64,000 nt of DNA from Actinomycetota bacterium (GCA_020160915.1 JAIUPK010000006.1:79869-143868); one strand, 5' to 3'. Shown: positions 53,411 through 61,841, counted from the stretch's first letter. Numbers and translations are program-made. Notes: generated by a model not told the origin, from the letters alone.

Positions 53411-54682
53411 ATGAGTCTCGTGAGCACACCATTGACCCGCACTGAACCCGTGGGGTCGGCCTCGCCCGGCCTCACCATGAGGGCGATGGAGATCGGGCAG
53501 CACGTCATGGCCGCGGGTTTGACGAGCGTCGGCGCGATTCGGGCGATCGGCAACGGCACCCCCATCGCTGCTGCAGTGATCTCCGGGCTCGCGATCCTTG
53601 CCTGGCACACCGCCGGCACCATCCTCCCATCCCGTGCGCCGTCCGGGCGGGTCGTCGTGTGGTGGCTCATCGGGTTCGGTGTGATCTGGATCGCCGCGGT
53701 CGCCGTATCACCCGAATTCATCTGGGTCGCATTTCTGCTGTGGCTCCTCGCCGGACATCTGCTTCCGCTCCCGTGGGGCCTGGTCTTCTCAGGACTCGTG
53801 CTTGCGGTGGTGATTGTCGCGCCGATCCTTCATCACGGCACCACGAGCTACGCGAACGTGTTCGGGCCGCTCATCGGAGGGGTGTTCGCGTTCGGGATCT
53901 CTCGTGGCTACCTTCAGCTTCTGCGGGACGCAGCTGAACGAGAACGGCTGGTTTCGTCCCTGATGCTTGCGCAGCAGGAGATGGCGGAACTTCAGGATGA
54001 ACTCGCCCTCGCCCAGCGTCTCTCCGGGGCGGTCGCCGAACGCACCCGCATCTCGCGGGACATCCACGACACCATTGCACAGGCGCTCTCATCGATCCGA
54101 CTCCTCGCCCACGCCGGTGCCGGGCGCAGTCAGGACCCTGCCGCCGCACGCGTCCTCTCACAGGTGGAGACGCTGGCTGGTGACAGTCTGGCTGACGTCC
54201 GAAGGATCGTGGCCGCACTGACTCCCGCAGAGTTGGACGAGGATGCGCTCGCGGCAGCATTGCGACGGATGCTTGACCGTGCGCACGAGGAGACAGGCCT
54301 GCAGGTTGAGCTGCACGTGGACGACTCCGTTCCCCTGCTGCCCACTGAAGTCGAGGTCGCGCTATTGCGCAGTGCCCAGTCCGCACTTGCTAACGTCCGC
54401 CTTCACGCGAACGCAACGCGCGTCGTGATGACCCTTGTCGACGCCGACCGTAGCGTCCGGCTCGACATCATGGATGACGGTCAAGGATTCGATGTTCCTT
54501 CCTGGGAGCAGAGGTCTGAGGCCGGGTCTCCCAGCTACGGTCTCCGTTTCATGCGAGATCGACTTCGTGAACTCGGCGGCGGGCTCGATATTGAGAGCAA
54601 CCCAGGCGAAGGCACCGCGATCTCGGTGAGCCTCCCGGTCCATCGCGATCGCTCCCCATTGAACAAAGGGGAGAAGGCATGA
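53411..54682 (+). CDS. Sensor histidine kinase (NarL-type partner)
   Basis: A 423-residue kinase with about five hydrophobic spans up to residue 160, a coiled-coil-like segment (ERERLVSSLMLAQQEMAELQDE in parts), the HisKA_3 phospho-site RISRDIHDTIAQALS and a GHKL ATPase with RSAQSALANVRLHA, DDGQGFD and YGLRFMRDRLRELGG. Its stop overlaps the response regulator start (ATGA). It starts 13 bases after the MMPL stop, so the transporter and the sensor are in one unit. Confidence 0.92.
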   Translation: MSLVSTPLTRTEPVGSASPGLTMRAMEIGQHVMAAGLTSVGAIRAIGNGTPIAAAVISGLAILAWHTAGTILPSRAPSGRVVVWWLIGFGVIWIAAVAVSPEFIWVAFLLWLLAGHLLPLPWGLVFSGLVLAVVIVAPILHHGTTSYANVFGPLIGGVFAFGISRGYLQLLRDAAERERLVSSLMLAQQEMAELQDELALAQRLSGAVAERTRISRDIHDTIAQALSSIRLLAHAGAGRSQDPAAARVLSQVETLAGDSLADVRRIVAALTPAELDEDALAAALRRMLDRAHEETGLQVELHVDDSVPLLPTEVEVALLRSAQSALANVRLHANATRVVMTLVDADRSVRLDIMDDGQGFDVPSWEQRSEAGSPSYGLRFMRDRLRELGGGLDIESNPGEGTAISVSLPVHRDRSPLNKGEKA

Positions 54683-55296
54683 CTACCACCGTTTTGCTCG
54701 TCGATGACCATCCTGTCGTGCGCAGCGGGTTGCGTGCCGTCCTCGAATCAGACTCCGTGCACGTCGTGGGCGAGGCGGCGACGGGTGAAGAAGCCGTCGC
54801 TCTCGCCGCTCACCTGCACCCCGACGTGGTGCTGTGTGACCTGCGTCTCGGGGCCGGGATCGACGGTGTGCAGACGACCGCCGCACTTCGAGCGCTTGAG
54901 CCCGCACCCGCGGTTCTGATCCTCACCACGTTCGATCGCGATGCGGAGATCCTCGGCGCGATCGAAGCCGGTGCCGCCGGATACCTTCTCAAAGATGTCG
55001 CACCGGACGTGATCATCGAAGGCATCCTTCGAGCAGCGGGCGGTGACATGTTCCTTGCTCCAGACCTCGCCGACAGAGTGCTCAAGGGGATGCGCAACCC
55101 GCTCCCGAAGCTCACTGAGCGCGAGGTCGAGGTGCTCCGCCTTCTTGCGACAGGAGCCTCGAACAAGGAGATGGCCCGCGCCCTCTTCGTCACCGAAGCA
55201 ACCGTGAAGAGCCACATCGCACACATCTTCACAAAACTCAGCGTCGACAGCCGCTCCCGCGCGATCCACGTCGCCCAGGAAACCGGGCTCATCTAA
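54679..55296 (+). CDS. NarL/LuxR-type response regulator
   Basis: A 205-residue regulator. The receiver has VDDHPVVRSGL, the phospho-acceptor in VVLCDLRLG, Thr in LTTFDR and Lys in LLKDV. The DNA-binding part is LTEREVEVLRLLATGASNKEMA and VTEATVKSHIAHIF. It pairs with the upstream kinase. A small membrane protein follows after 25 bases. The target genes are probably within this operon and its promoter. Confidence 0.93.
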   Translation: MTTTVLLVDDHPVVRSGLRAVLESDSVHVVGEAATGEEAVALAAHLHPDVVLCDLRLGAGIDGVQTTAALRALEPAPAVLILTTFDRDAEILGAIEAGAAGYLLKDVAPDVIIEGILRAAGGDMFLAPDLADRVLKGMRNPLPKLTEREVEVLRLLATGASNKEMARALFVTEATVKSHIAHIFTKLSVDSRSRAIHVAQETGLI

Positions 55297-55321
55297 TCCC
55301 GCCCTCGAAAGGAAACACCCC

Positions 55322-55762
55322 GTGAAGAAGACCCTCAACGCCGCGTTCATCTACATGATTGCCGGTGTCGCATCCGGACTGTTCTACCGGGAGTTCACCA
55401 AGCTCAACGGCTTCCCTGAGGGAAAGTTCACGCAGCTCGGCCTGGTGCACACCCACCTGCTTACATTGGGATTCATCGTCCTGCTCATTGCGCTCGTCAT
55501 CGAGAAGGTCTTCACGATCTCCCGAAGCCCCAAGCTGTTCGCCTGGTTCTTCTGGCTCTACAACGCTGGCGTGATCCTCACCTCGGGCATGCTCATCTGG
55601 CACGGAAGCCTCACCGTGCTCGGCCAGGAGTCCAGCACGATGATCGCCGGTATCGCGGGGCTTGGCCACATGCTCCTCACCGCGGGCATGGTCGTGTTCT
55701 TCGTCGCACTGCGCCGAGCTGTTCTAAACCGCGCCGCACCAAGTGAGATGGCGGAAGTCTAG
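55322..55762 (+). CDS. DUF2871 family membrane protein
   Basis: A 146-residue protein with four spans. The family marks are YMIAGVASGLFYREFTK, GLVHTHLLTLGFI and GHMLLTAGMV. Histidines in the second and fourth spans could bind a metal or haem; function is not known. GTG 55322 has GAAAGGAAA upstream. It lies between the two-component genes and the UbiB-like gene in one direction. Confidence 0.88.
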   Translation: MKKTLNAAFIYMIAGVASGLFYREFTKLNGFPEGKFTQLGLVHTHLLTLGFIVLLIALVIEKVFTISRSPKLFAWFFWLYNAGVILTSGMLIWHGSLTVLGQESSTMIAGIAGLGHMLLTAGMVVFFVALRRAVLNRAAPSEMAEV

Positions 55763-55788
55763 GGTTCTCCATCGCTCTGGGGGTCGTC

Positions 55789-57762
55789 ATGAATCTCGCC
55801 GTAGTCGCTGTGGACGTCGCGCTGATGCTCGTCGCCACGGTCGTGCTGATGCTTCTGCTCGGTGCCTTGTCGCGACGGCTGCTTGGGGTGCGCATGAGTG
55901 CCGGCAGGATCATCCTCGCCGGCGTTCTCGGACTCGCTGCGGGCGTCGGATTCGAATCCCAGTTCATCTGGCGTGCCACCGAGTACACGCCGGCGATGAT
56001 CCCGGTCCTCTTTGGGATCATCGTGCTGGTCGCCATCACCGTCCTCGTTGTCGCGGAACTCCTCATTCCGCAGGGAACGCTGCCGAGGCCAGACCAGTGG
56101 GCACACCTGATCCGAGCGGCGTTCGACCGCAACACCAGGTACCTCGAGCTGCTCCGCATCGCCGCACGACACAGACTGTTCACGATCAGGTTGGGGCCCG
56201 GCAGCACTGCTGCGGCCGCTGACCGCAGAGCGCAGGCCGAGGCATTGAAGCGAGCACTTGAGGAGGCTGGCGGGGCGTTCGTGAAGCTCGGACAGCTGCT
56301 CTCGACGCGTCCGGATGTTCTGCCCGCAGAGTTCCTCGACGCCCTCGCAATGCTCCAGCAGCATGTCCCGCCGGTCCCCTGGGACGATATTCGTCCTGAG
56401 CTCGAGCGATCCCTCGGCGGGCCGCCAGGCGAGGTCTTCAGCGCGTTCAGCGAGGAGCCCTTCGCAGCGGCATCGATCGGCCAGGTGCACGCCGCGGTGC
56501 TGCAATCCGGTGAACGTGTCGCAGTGAAGGTGCGCCGGCCGGGTATCGTGCCGCTGATAGAACGCGATATGGACATCGCCGCGCGTCTCGCCCGCCGACT
56601 CGCCCGGTCCGCCGACTGGGCAGCGAGATTCGGTATCGAACAACTCGTAGACAGCCTCATCGCGAGCCTCCGCGACGAACTCGACTACACGCAGGAAGCC
56701 GCCAACATCCTCGCCCTTACCGAAGCACAGGATCATGTGCCCGCCGAAGCGCGGGTCCGTATCCCGCGCTTCATCGCCGAGTTCAGCAGCGACCGGGTGC
56801 TCGTCATGGAGTACATCACCGGGGAAACACTCAGCAGCATGACGGCGCTCAGTTCGGTCGACGACCAGGCGCGTCATCGCCTCGCACAGCGGCTGCTGGC
56901 GGCGACGCTCGCGCAAATCATGGAGGCCGGCGTCTTCCACTCGGACCTGCATCCCGGCAACATCGTCATCGCAGACGGAGCTCTGGTGCTGCTCGACTTT
57001 GGATCGATCGGCCGCATCGACTCGGAGACGCGAAGCCGCCTCGGGGAGCTGTTGTTCGCCTTTTCTCGTCGAGACGCCACCGAGTTCACTGAGGCGCTCT
57101 TCATGTTCGTTGACCTCAGCGATGTGCAGGATGAGCTTGGCCTTCGTCGCGCAGTCGCCGCCTTCATGTCCCGACGTCTCGGCCCCGGCGCCAGGCTCGA
57201 CGCAAGCATGTTCAGCCAAGTCATGTCAATCCTGGCCGACTATGGCCTCACCGTCCCCGCCGAGCTAACCGTGCCGTTCCGCACTATCGCAACCGTGGAA
57301 GGATCCCTGCAGCACCTCGATCCCACCTTCGATTTCGTCGCCGAAGCCAAGAAATATGCCCAGCAGCGTGTGACCGAGGCGACCCGACCCTCCTCCATCA
57401 CGAAAGCCATCACAGACGAGCTCCTGTCCGCAATGCCGATCGTGAAGCGCCTACCGCAGCGGATCGATCGCGTCACGGGCAACCTTGCAGATGGCCGCTT
57501 TGGGATGAACGTGCGCCTGTTCGCGGATGCCCGGGACCGATCGTTCGTGCGCGAGATCATCAGCCTCGCGGTGGTGTCCTTCCTCGCAGGCATCTTCGGC
57601 ATCATGGCTGCAATGCTGCTCACCAGCGACACCGGGCCCCAGCTGACCGAAACTCTTACCCTCTTCCAGATCTTCGGATACCTCTTCCTTGTCGTCGCCG
57701 GTGTTCTCACGCTCCGCGCGCTCTTCGATGTGCTGCGGCGTCGGCCGAGCGGATCACGGTGA
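55789..57762 (+). CDS. AarF/UbiB (ABC1) family atypical kinase
   Basis: A 657-residue membrane-linked protein. Three hydrophobic spans (about residues 3-25, 40-60, 65-90) precede the kinase-like domain, and two more spans close the C-terminus. Family marks are FVKLGQLLSTR (KxGQ), AAASIGQVHAAV, VAVKVRRPGI, FHSDLHPGNIVI and LLDFGSIGRI. Members regulate ubiquinone or other isoprenoid lipid pathways; in a menaquinone-making actinobacterium the lipid would differ. It precedes the MFS gene, whose GTG start could overlap its stop. Confidence 0.9.
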   Translation: MNLAVVAVDVALMLVATVVLMLLLGALSRRLLGVRMSAGRIILAGVLGLAAGVGFESQFIWRATEYTPAMIPVLFGIIVLVAITVLVVAELLIPQGTLPRPDQWAHLIRAAFDRNTRYLELLRIAARHRLFTIRLGPGSTAAAADRRAQAEALKRALEEAGGAFVKLGQLLSTRPDVLPAEFLDALAMLQQHVPPVPWDDIRPELERSLGGPPGEVFSAFSEEPFAAASIGQVHAAVLQSGERVAVKVRRPGIVPLIERDMDIAARLARRLARSADWAARFGIEQLVDSLIASLRDELDYTQEAANILALTEAQDHVPAEARVRIPRFIAEFSSDRVLVMEYITGETLSSMTALSSVDDQARHRLAQRLLAATLAQIMEAGVFHSDLHPGNIVIADGALVLLDFGSIGRIDSETRSRLGELLFAFSRRDATEFTEALFMFVDLSDVQDELGLRRAVAAFMSRRLGPGARLDASMFSQVMSILADYGLTVPAELTVPFRTIATVEGSLQHLDPTFDFVAEAKKYAQQRVTEATRPSSITKAITDELLSAMPIVKRLPQRIDRVTGNLADGRFGMNVRLFADARDRSFVREIISLAVVSFLAGIFGIMAAMLLTSDTGPQLTETLTLFQIFGYLFLVVAGVLTLRALFDVLRRRPSGSR

Positions 57763-57773
57763 CAGGACGCGCC

Positions 57774-59426
57774 ATGTCTACAGACTCCGCAACAGAAGCA
57801 CCCAGCCGCCGGGACTGGGTCGCACTGGCTGTGCTTTCGGTGGGCCTGGGTTTGATCGTGCTCGACGGCACGATAGTGGGGGTCGCGCTCCCGGCGATTA
57901 TCGGCGACCTGAACCTCGATCTCACCGATGCCCAGTGGGTCAACAGTTTGTATGCGGTGCTGCTTGCGGCCCTGCTGCTTTCCACGGGAAAGCTCGCAGA
58001 TCGGTGGGGACGAAAGCTCCTCTTTCTCATCGGTCTAGTCGTGTTCATCGGAGGCAGCATCCTTGCGGCGATATCGGATGCAGCAGGCTCGCTGATCGCC
58101 GCACGCGCAGTGCAGGCCGTTGGTGCGGCGTTCATCATGCCGTCGACGCTCTCTACCGTGAATGCTGTCTTCCGCGGGAAGTACCGCGCCGCCGCGTTCG
58201 GGATCTGGGGAGCGGTGATCTCGGGAGCAGCAGCCGTCGGCCCACTCGCCGGTGGCGCCCTCACGCAGTGGGCATCCTGGCATTGGATATTCCTCGTCAA
58301 TATCCCTCTCGGCGCGGTGGTGTTCGTCGCGGGTGTGCTCATCATCCCGAAGACGCGCGGTGAGAGAGGTCGTCCCGGTGCTGATGTCGACGGCGCACTG
58401 CTCTCTGGCATCGGCTTCGGCGCTCTCGTTTTTGCTGTCATCGAGGGGCCAGAGCTCGGGTGGTGGGCGCCGACGGCCCAGCTGCACCTCTTTGGCTGGA
58501 CCTGGCCGGAGGAGGCTGCGATTTCCGCCGTGCCTGTCGCCTTCGCGATCGCCGCCGTCGCGCTCACTCTCTTCGTCTTCTGGGAGCGTCACCGAGAAAA
58601 GGTGAAGCGCTCAGCACTGCTCGACCTGAACCTGTTCATGCTTCCGACCTTTTCGTGGGGCAACCTCACTGCGGCCATGGTCGCTATCGGCGAGTTCGCG
58701 ATCATATTCGTCCTGCCCTTGTACTTGATCAACGCACTCGGGCTGGATGTCATGGGCGCCGGTCTCATACTCGCCGCGATGGCACTCGGTGCATTTCTCT
58801 CCGGAGCATCCGCTCGCCACCTCGCCGCTCGCTTCGGGTCCGCTGGAACCGTCCTGATCGGGCTCGCGCTCGAGGTCGCCGGTGTAGTCGTGCTCGCGAT
58901 CATCGTCTCCGGCACCACTCCGGGCTGGATCCTTGCCATCCCGCTCGTCGTGTACGGCCTGGGACTGGGCCTCGCATCGGCCCAGCTCACGGGTACCGTC
59001 CTCCGCGATGTCCCGGTCGGCGTGTCCGGACAGGCGTCGGCGACTCAGAGCACGGTTCGGCAGATTGGATCCGCACTAGGGACCGCTTTCGCCGGGGCAG
59101 TCCTGTCCATCTCGCTCTCATTCACGCTTCCCGAAGCTCTAAGAACGGCTGGGATCAGTGGTGAAACTGCCGATCAGATCGCAACCGTCACCCGGCAATC
59201 TGCGGGCACGAACATCGCGGAACTGCGTGCCGACGGACCATCCGGTCCCCTCGGAGACCAGACGGCGGCCGCGGTCGAGGCTCTGTCCAGCGGATTCGCC
59301 GACGGCACCCGCTGGTCGATGCTCGTCGCCACAATCTTCCTAGTGCTTGGACTTGTTGGCGCAGTCCGGCTTCGGCACAGCGCAACGCGAGCCAGGGGCG
59401 AGCAGCCGCAAGACTTGGGTGATTGA
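57774..59426 (+). CDS. MFS transporter, DHA2-type drug exporter
   Basis: A 550-residue transporter with about fourteen spans. The motif A loop GKLADRWGRKLLF follows span 2, VLDGTIVGVALPAI is in span 1 and the span-5 motif C region has GPLAGGALTQWASWHWIF. It is an EmrB/QacA-type proton-driven exporter. ATG 57774 with AGGA seven bases before is preferred; GTG 57759 overlapping the UbiB-like stop is an alternative. It is the last gene of the series. Confidence 0.9.
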   Translation: MSTDSATEAPSRRDWVALAVLSVGLGLIVLDGTIVGVALPAIIGDLNLDLTDAQWVNSLYAVLLAALLLSTGKLADRWGRKLLFLIGLVVFIGGSILAAISDAAGSLIAARAVQAVGAAFIMPSTLSTVNAVFRGKYRAAAFGIWGAVISGAAAVGPLAGGALTQWASWHWIFLVNIPLGAVVFVAGVLIIPKTRGERGRPGADVDGALLSGIGFGALVFAVIEGPELGWWAPTAQLHLFGWTWPEEAAISAVPVAFAIAAVALTLFVFWERHREKVKRSALLDLNLFMLPTFSWGNLTAAMVAIGEFAIIFVLPLYLINALGLDVMGAGLILAAMALGAFLSGASARHLAARFGSAGTVLIGLALEVAGVVVLAIIVSGTTPGWILAIPLVVYGLGLGLASAQLTGTVLRDVPVGVSGQASATQSTVRQIGSALGTAFAGAVLSISLSFTLPEALRTAGISGETADQIATVTRQSAGTNIAELRADGPSGPLGDQTAAAVEALSSGFADGTRWSMLVATIFLVLGLVGAVRLRHSATRARGEQPQDLGD

Positions 59427-59733
59427 AGCAACTCCGCTGAGGCGAATTCGTCACCGGAACTCGTTTGCGGCGCACGTTTGTGGGAGTCGATTGGGCGCTA
59501 ACGATCGTGCCCCGCCGGAAACGACCAGTTTCGGCGCGTGGGTACAAAGAAGTGGTGCCGCGCCTTGGCGATCCGAAAGCAAACCAATTGATCGGAGGTC
59601 AATTGGTCAACTTCACTCGCTGGCGCGAAACGTAGACAAACATTGGGCTCCGAGGAGTCGAACGGGTCGATTCTCAGCTCGAAATCGACCCCAAATGTTT
59701 TCAAGCGTGGGCAGAATGTGGGCAGAAACCACA
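59427..59733. other. Intergenic region before the prophage junction
   Basis: About 300 bases without a credible gene. Frames crossing it are not conserved-looking. It holds the direct repeat GTGGGCAGAA near 59708-59728. By the tRNA argument this stretch is host sequence downstream of the tRNA gene. Confidence 0.5.
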
Positions 59734-59776
59734 ACGGGCCCGACCGCATTCCAGAAGAAATGCTGGTCAGACCCGT
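59734..59776. terminator. Long imperfect hairpin downstream of the tRNA fragment
   Basis: ACGGGCCCGACCGCATTCC and, after AGAA, GAAATGCTGGTCAGACCCGT pair over most of their length; TTTT follows on the plus strand. It may end the tRNA transcript from the right or the MFS transcript from the left. Confidence 0.6.
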
Positions 59777-59782
59777 TTTAGT

Positions 59783-59815
59783 TGGTGCGCCCGGAGGGAT
59801 TTGAACCCCCGGCCT
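59783..59815 (-). other. 3' end of a tRNA gene; probable prophage attachment core
   Basis: On the minus strand the sequence reads a T-arm with stem GGGGG/CCCTC around TTCAAAT, then the 3' acceptor strand CGGGCGC, a discriminator A and CCA. There is no matching 5' acceptor strand GCGCCCG or D-arm within tRNA distance, so this is not a whole tRNA. An acceptor of the GCGCCCG type is common for actinobacterial arginine tRNAs, but the isotype cannot be fixed. The right edge is uncertain because the anticodon side merges into phage sequence. It lies next to an integrase gene, as expected of an att site. Confidence 0.7.
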
Positions 59816-59868
59816 ATTGGTCTGGAGCCTGTGGGGCCGTCTGAGCGTGCCTACTGGGCGGTCGCAGC

Positions 59869-59991
59869 GTGAGCGCCGTCGCTGCCCCGCTGCGGGCCAC
59901 CGAGCATATCGCCTGGGCCGAGCTCGGCATAGAGCTCGACACCATCGGCTGCCCCGAATGCGGGCGACCCGACTGCGAGGCCCACGGATGA
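59869..59991 (+). CDS. Tiny cysteine-containing phage protein
   Basis: A 40-residue ORF starting GTG 59869 (VSAVAAPLRATEHIA...) and ending in TIGCPECGRPDCEAHG, a CxxC plus cysteine pattern that may bind zinc. Its stop overlaps the next start (ATGA). The chain of such overlaps down to the integrase supports translation. No family is recognised. Confidence 0.5.
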   Translation: MSAVAAPLRATEHIAWAELGIELDTIGCPECGRPDCEAHG

Positions 59992-60170
59992 AGACCATCG
60001 AGCACCAGGGCGTGGTCTACCAGCTGCCGCCATGCCCCAGCTGCGGAAGCAACCGCAAGCGGTGCATGCGGCCGAGCGGACACGAGGCAGCCGAGTGGCA
60101 CGTCGCCCGCGTACAGCTGTTCGACGAAGTCAACGCTGAGCTCCTCCCTGGATCGGAGCCGACAGCATGA
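59988..60170 (+). CDS. Small zinc-finger-like phage protein
   Basis: A 60-residue protein. LPPCPSCGSNRKRCMRPSG and HEAAEWHVAR form a CxxC...C...H pattern seen in small actinophage zinc-finger proteins, with a bound zinc likely. The role is unknown. It overlaps its neighbours by ATGA on both sides. Confidence 0.6.
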   Translation: MKTIEHQGVVYQLPPCPSCGSNRKRCMRPSGHEAAEWHVARVQLFDEVNAELLPGSEPTA

Positions 60171-60358
60171 TCGAGGTGGGTGACCTGGTGAAGGTCGGCA
60201 CCGGTGGAGTGACCTGGTGCGTGGAATCGTTCTATGGCGAGCACGACGGCATTGCTCGGCTGGCCAAGGTCGAGGCCGACGGCACGGTGTCCGAGTACGT
60301 GCACACGTCGGCTCCGGTGAGGCGGCTGACGATCGTCCAGAAGCGGGTGCTGGCATGA
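60167..60358 (+). CDS. Small hypothetical phage protein
   Basis: A 63-residue protein. VGDLVKVGTGGVTWCVESFYG and ARLAKVEADGTVSEYVHTSAPVRRL suggest a small beta-barrel (SH3-like), as in phage proteins that contact nucleic acid. It shares ATGA overlaps with both neighbours. Confidence 0.5.
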   Translation: MIEVGDLVKVGTGGVTWCVESFYGEHDGIARLAKVEADGTVSEYVHTSAPVRRLTIVQKRVLA

Positions 60359-60456
60359 TCGCCGTGGCGATCGCCGGGGTGGTGCTGTCGATCGCCCTGC
60401 CCTTGCTGCACTGGCTGCGCGATCGAGCTAGCGTGACGCATGACACTAACTCATGA
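60355..60456 (+). CDS. Tiny single-span membrane protein
   Basis: A 33-residue ORF: MIAVAIAGVVLSIALPLLHW is one hydrophobic span, followed by a short charged tail. It overlaps the previous gene by ATGA and the integrase start by 17 bases in another frame. It could be a leader peptide for integrase translation rather than a functional protein. Confidence 0.4.
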   Translation: MIAVAIAGVVLSIALPLLHWLRDRASVTHDTNS

Positions 60457-61249
60457 GTGGCGGGTAGCCATCGATGCCTACCTCGCCCACGAACGACACA
60501 CAGGTAAGACGCCGGCGACGATCAACTCGCACCGGCAGCGGCTCTCGCAGATGGCGGCGAGGGTCGGAGCCGGACCGTGGGAGCTCACGAGCGAGCAGCT
60601 GATCGAGTGGGCCGGCTCCCAGTCCTGGGCGACCGAAACCCGACGCGGGCGCTACAACAGCTACCGGTCATTCTGGGCCTGGGCGAAAGCCACGAAGCGG
60701 TGCCGGCACAACATCGCCAAGTCGCTGGCGAAGGTCAAGCCAGGCGAGCCCGACCCGCGCCCGGTCCCCGACCGGGTGTACCGGAAAGCGCTCATGCGCG
60801 CCGACGACCAGGAGCGGATCTGGCTCGAGCTCGCCCACGACCACGGGCTACGCCGCTGCGAGGTCGCGGTCGTTCACTCTGACGATCTGATCGAGGATCT
60901 CGTCGGGTGGTCGCTGCTCGTGCACGGCAAGGGCGGCAAGCGACGCACCGTGCCGCTGACCCCGGGCATGGCCCGGACGCTGCGGGACCTGCCCGAGGGG
61001 TGGGCATTCCCCGGTGACGACCACGGGCACCTATCGGCCCGATGGATCGGCAAGCGCGTCGCGCAGCTGCTCGACGGCGACTGCACCATGCACAAGCTGA
61101 GGCACTCCGCCGGCACAGCGTTCTACCTTCACGGGGACCTGGCGATCGCTCAGAAGCTGCTCGGCCATGCGTCGCCAGCCACAACGCTGATCTACGTCAA
61201 GCTGCCGGACGATCGCCTCCGAGCGACCGTCATGGCGGCCGCATCCTGA
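60440..61249 (+). CDS. int: Tyrosine-type recombinase/integrase
   Basis: A 269-residue site-specific recombinase. The N-terminal SAM-like core-binding domain is at about 10-95. The catalytic residues follow in order: Arg in DHGLRRCEV, Lys in VHGKGGKRR, His-x-x-Arg in MHKLRHSAGT, His in LGHASPATT and the nucleophile Tyr in LIYVKL. The set is complete, so it should be active. It lies about 620 bases from the tRNA remnant, the usual place of an integrase next to its att site. ATG 60440 overlaps the tiny ORF before it. Confidence 0.95.
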   Translation: MTLTHEWRVAIDAYLAHERHTGKTPATINSHRQRLSQMAARVGAGPWELTSEQLIEWAGSQSWATETRRGRYNSYRSFWAWAKATKRCRHNIAKSLAKVKPGEPDPRPVPDRVYRKALMRADDQERIWLELAHDHGLRRCEVAVVHSDDLIEDLVGWSLLVHGKGGKRRTVPLTPGMARTLRDLPEGWAFPGDDHGHLSARWIGKRVAQLLDGDCTMHKLRHSAGTAFYLHGDLAIAQKLLGHASPATTLIYVKLPDDRLRATVMAAAS

Positions 61250-61262
61250 ACCCAATTTCACT

Positions 61263-61279
61263 GTCAACCGTTGGTTGAC
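61263..61279. promoter_or_regulatory. 17-bp perfect palindrome before the HTH gene
   Basis: GTCAACC-GTT-GGTTGAC is a perfect inverted repeat 23 bases before the ATG at 61303. The right arm contains TTGAC, which could be part of a -35 box. Possible operator for the HTH protein or for a phage repressor. Confidence 0.6.
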
Positions 61280-61302
61280 GCCAAAATCGCGAGGGGAATC
61301 AC

Positions 61303-61569
61303 ATGGCTAGACGAGGGCGCGAACGCTCATTCGAGGACGTGCACGGGGCCGTCAGGCGCTTCATAGCGGCGCTCGCTGTCCGGGTGGGAGATGCTGACGA
61401 GTTCGAGCTCGGCGAGCTCGTGGCGCTGAGGGATGACCTTGAGGCGGCGATCGTCGAGGCGATCCGACTGCAGCTGCAGTGCGGCAAGTCATGGCAGTCG
61501 ATCGGTGATGCCCTTGGCATGACCAGGCAAGCTGCTCACAAGCGGTACGCCGACCGAGTCGCCGCCTAG
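61303..61569 (+). CDS. Small helix-turn-helix phage protein
   Basis: An 88-residue protein. The C-terminal third, CGKSWQSIGDALGMTRQAAHKRY, is a clear helix-turn-helix. The N-terminal part is helical with RRFIAALAVRVGDAD. ATG 61303 has GAGGGG six bases upstream. Its 3' end overlaps the lipoprotein gene on the opposite strand by 81 bases. Possible regulator of prophage genes; it is not a classic CI or Cro. Confidence 0.65.
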   Translation: MARRGRERSFEDVHGAVRRFIAALAVRVGDADEFELGELVALRDDLEAAIVEAIRLQLQCGKSWQSIGDALGMTRQAAHKRYADRVAA

Positions 61570-61791
61570 TTCCCCCCAGTCCTCGATGAACTGATCTGGG
61601 TTGGTGCGGGCGAGCTCCTGGCATAGCTCGGCTACCTTCACAAGCTTGTCGACTTGCTCGTCGAACGTCAGGGTCTCGTCGTACTTCACGGTGAGGCTCA
61701 GTGTGTCGTAGCAGTTCTTGTAGGCGGCATCGGTGTTCGGCGTGCAGCCGGTAAGGAGCAGCGCGAGCGCGACCAGGCTCAGGATTCTCAT
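61489..61791 (-). CDS. Small phage-encoded lipoprotein
   Basis: A 100-residue protein with a lipoprotein signal: MRILSLVALALLLTGC, with the lipobox Leu-Thr-Gly-Cys at residue 16. The mature part is hydrophilic and has three more cysteines or near-cysteines (KNCYDTL, AELCQEL). AAGGATG lies just upstream of ATG 61791. It lies after the lysis genes, separated by a terminator, so it may be a morphon or a membrane-associated exclusion protein; that is speculative. Confidence 0.6.
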   Translation of the reverse strand: MRILSLVALALLLTGCTPNTDAAYKNCYDTLSLTVKYDETLTFDEQVDKLVKVAELCQELARTNPDQFIEDWGELGGDSVGVPLVSSLPGHAKGITDRLP

Positions 61792-61812
61792 GGCGGCATC
61801 CTTGCACGACAA

Positions 61813-61841
61813 AGCGCCCCGGGGCAGCATCCCGGGGCGCT
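61813..61841. terminator. Terminator at the end of the phage late operon
   Basis: AGCGCCCCGGG (61813-61823) and CCCGGGGCGCT (61831-61841) form a perfect 11-bp stem with a 7-base loop, 19 bases beyond the holin-like stop. Confidence 0.8.

Noticed and set aside
59783-59860. Complete tRNA gene
   Set aside because: No 5' acceptor strand, D-arm or proper anticodon stem can be found; only the 3' part is present.
59498-59998. Minus-strand frame of 166 codons across the prophage junction
   Set aside because: It reads through the tRNA remnant (the GVQIPPGAP-like string is what a tRNA T-arm gives when translated).
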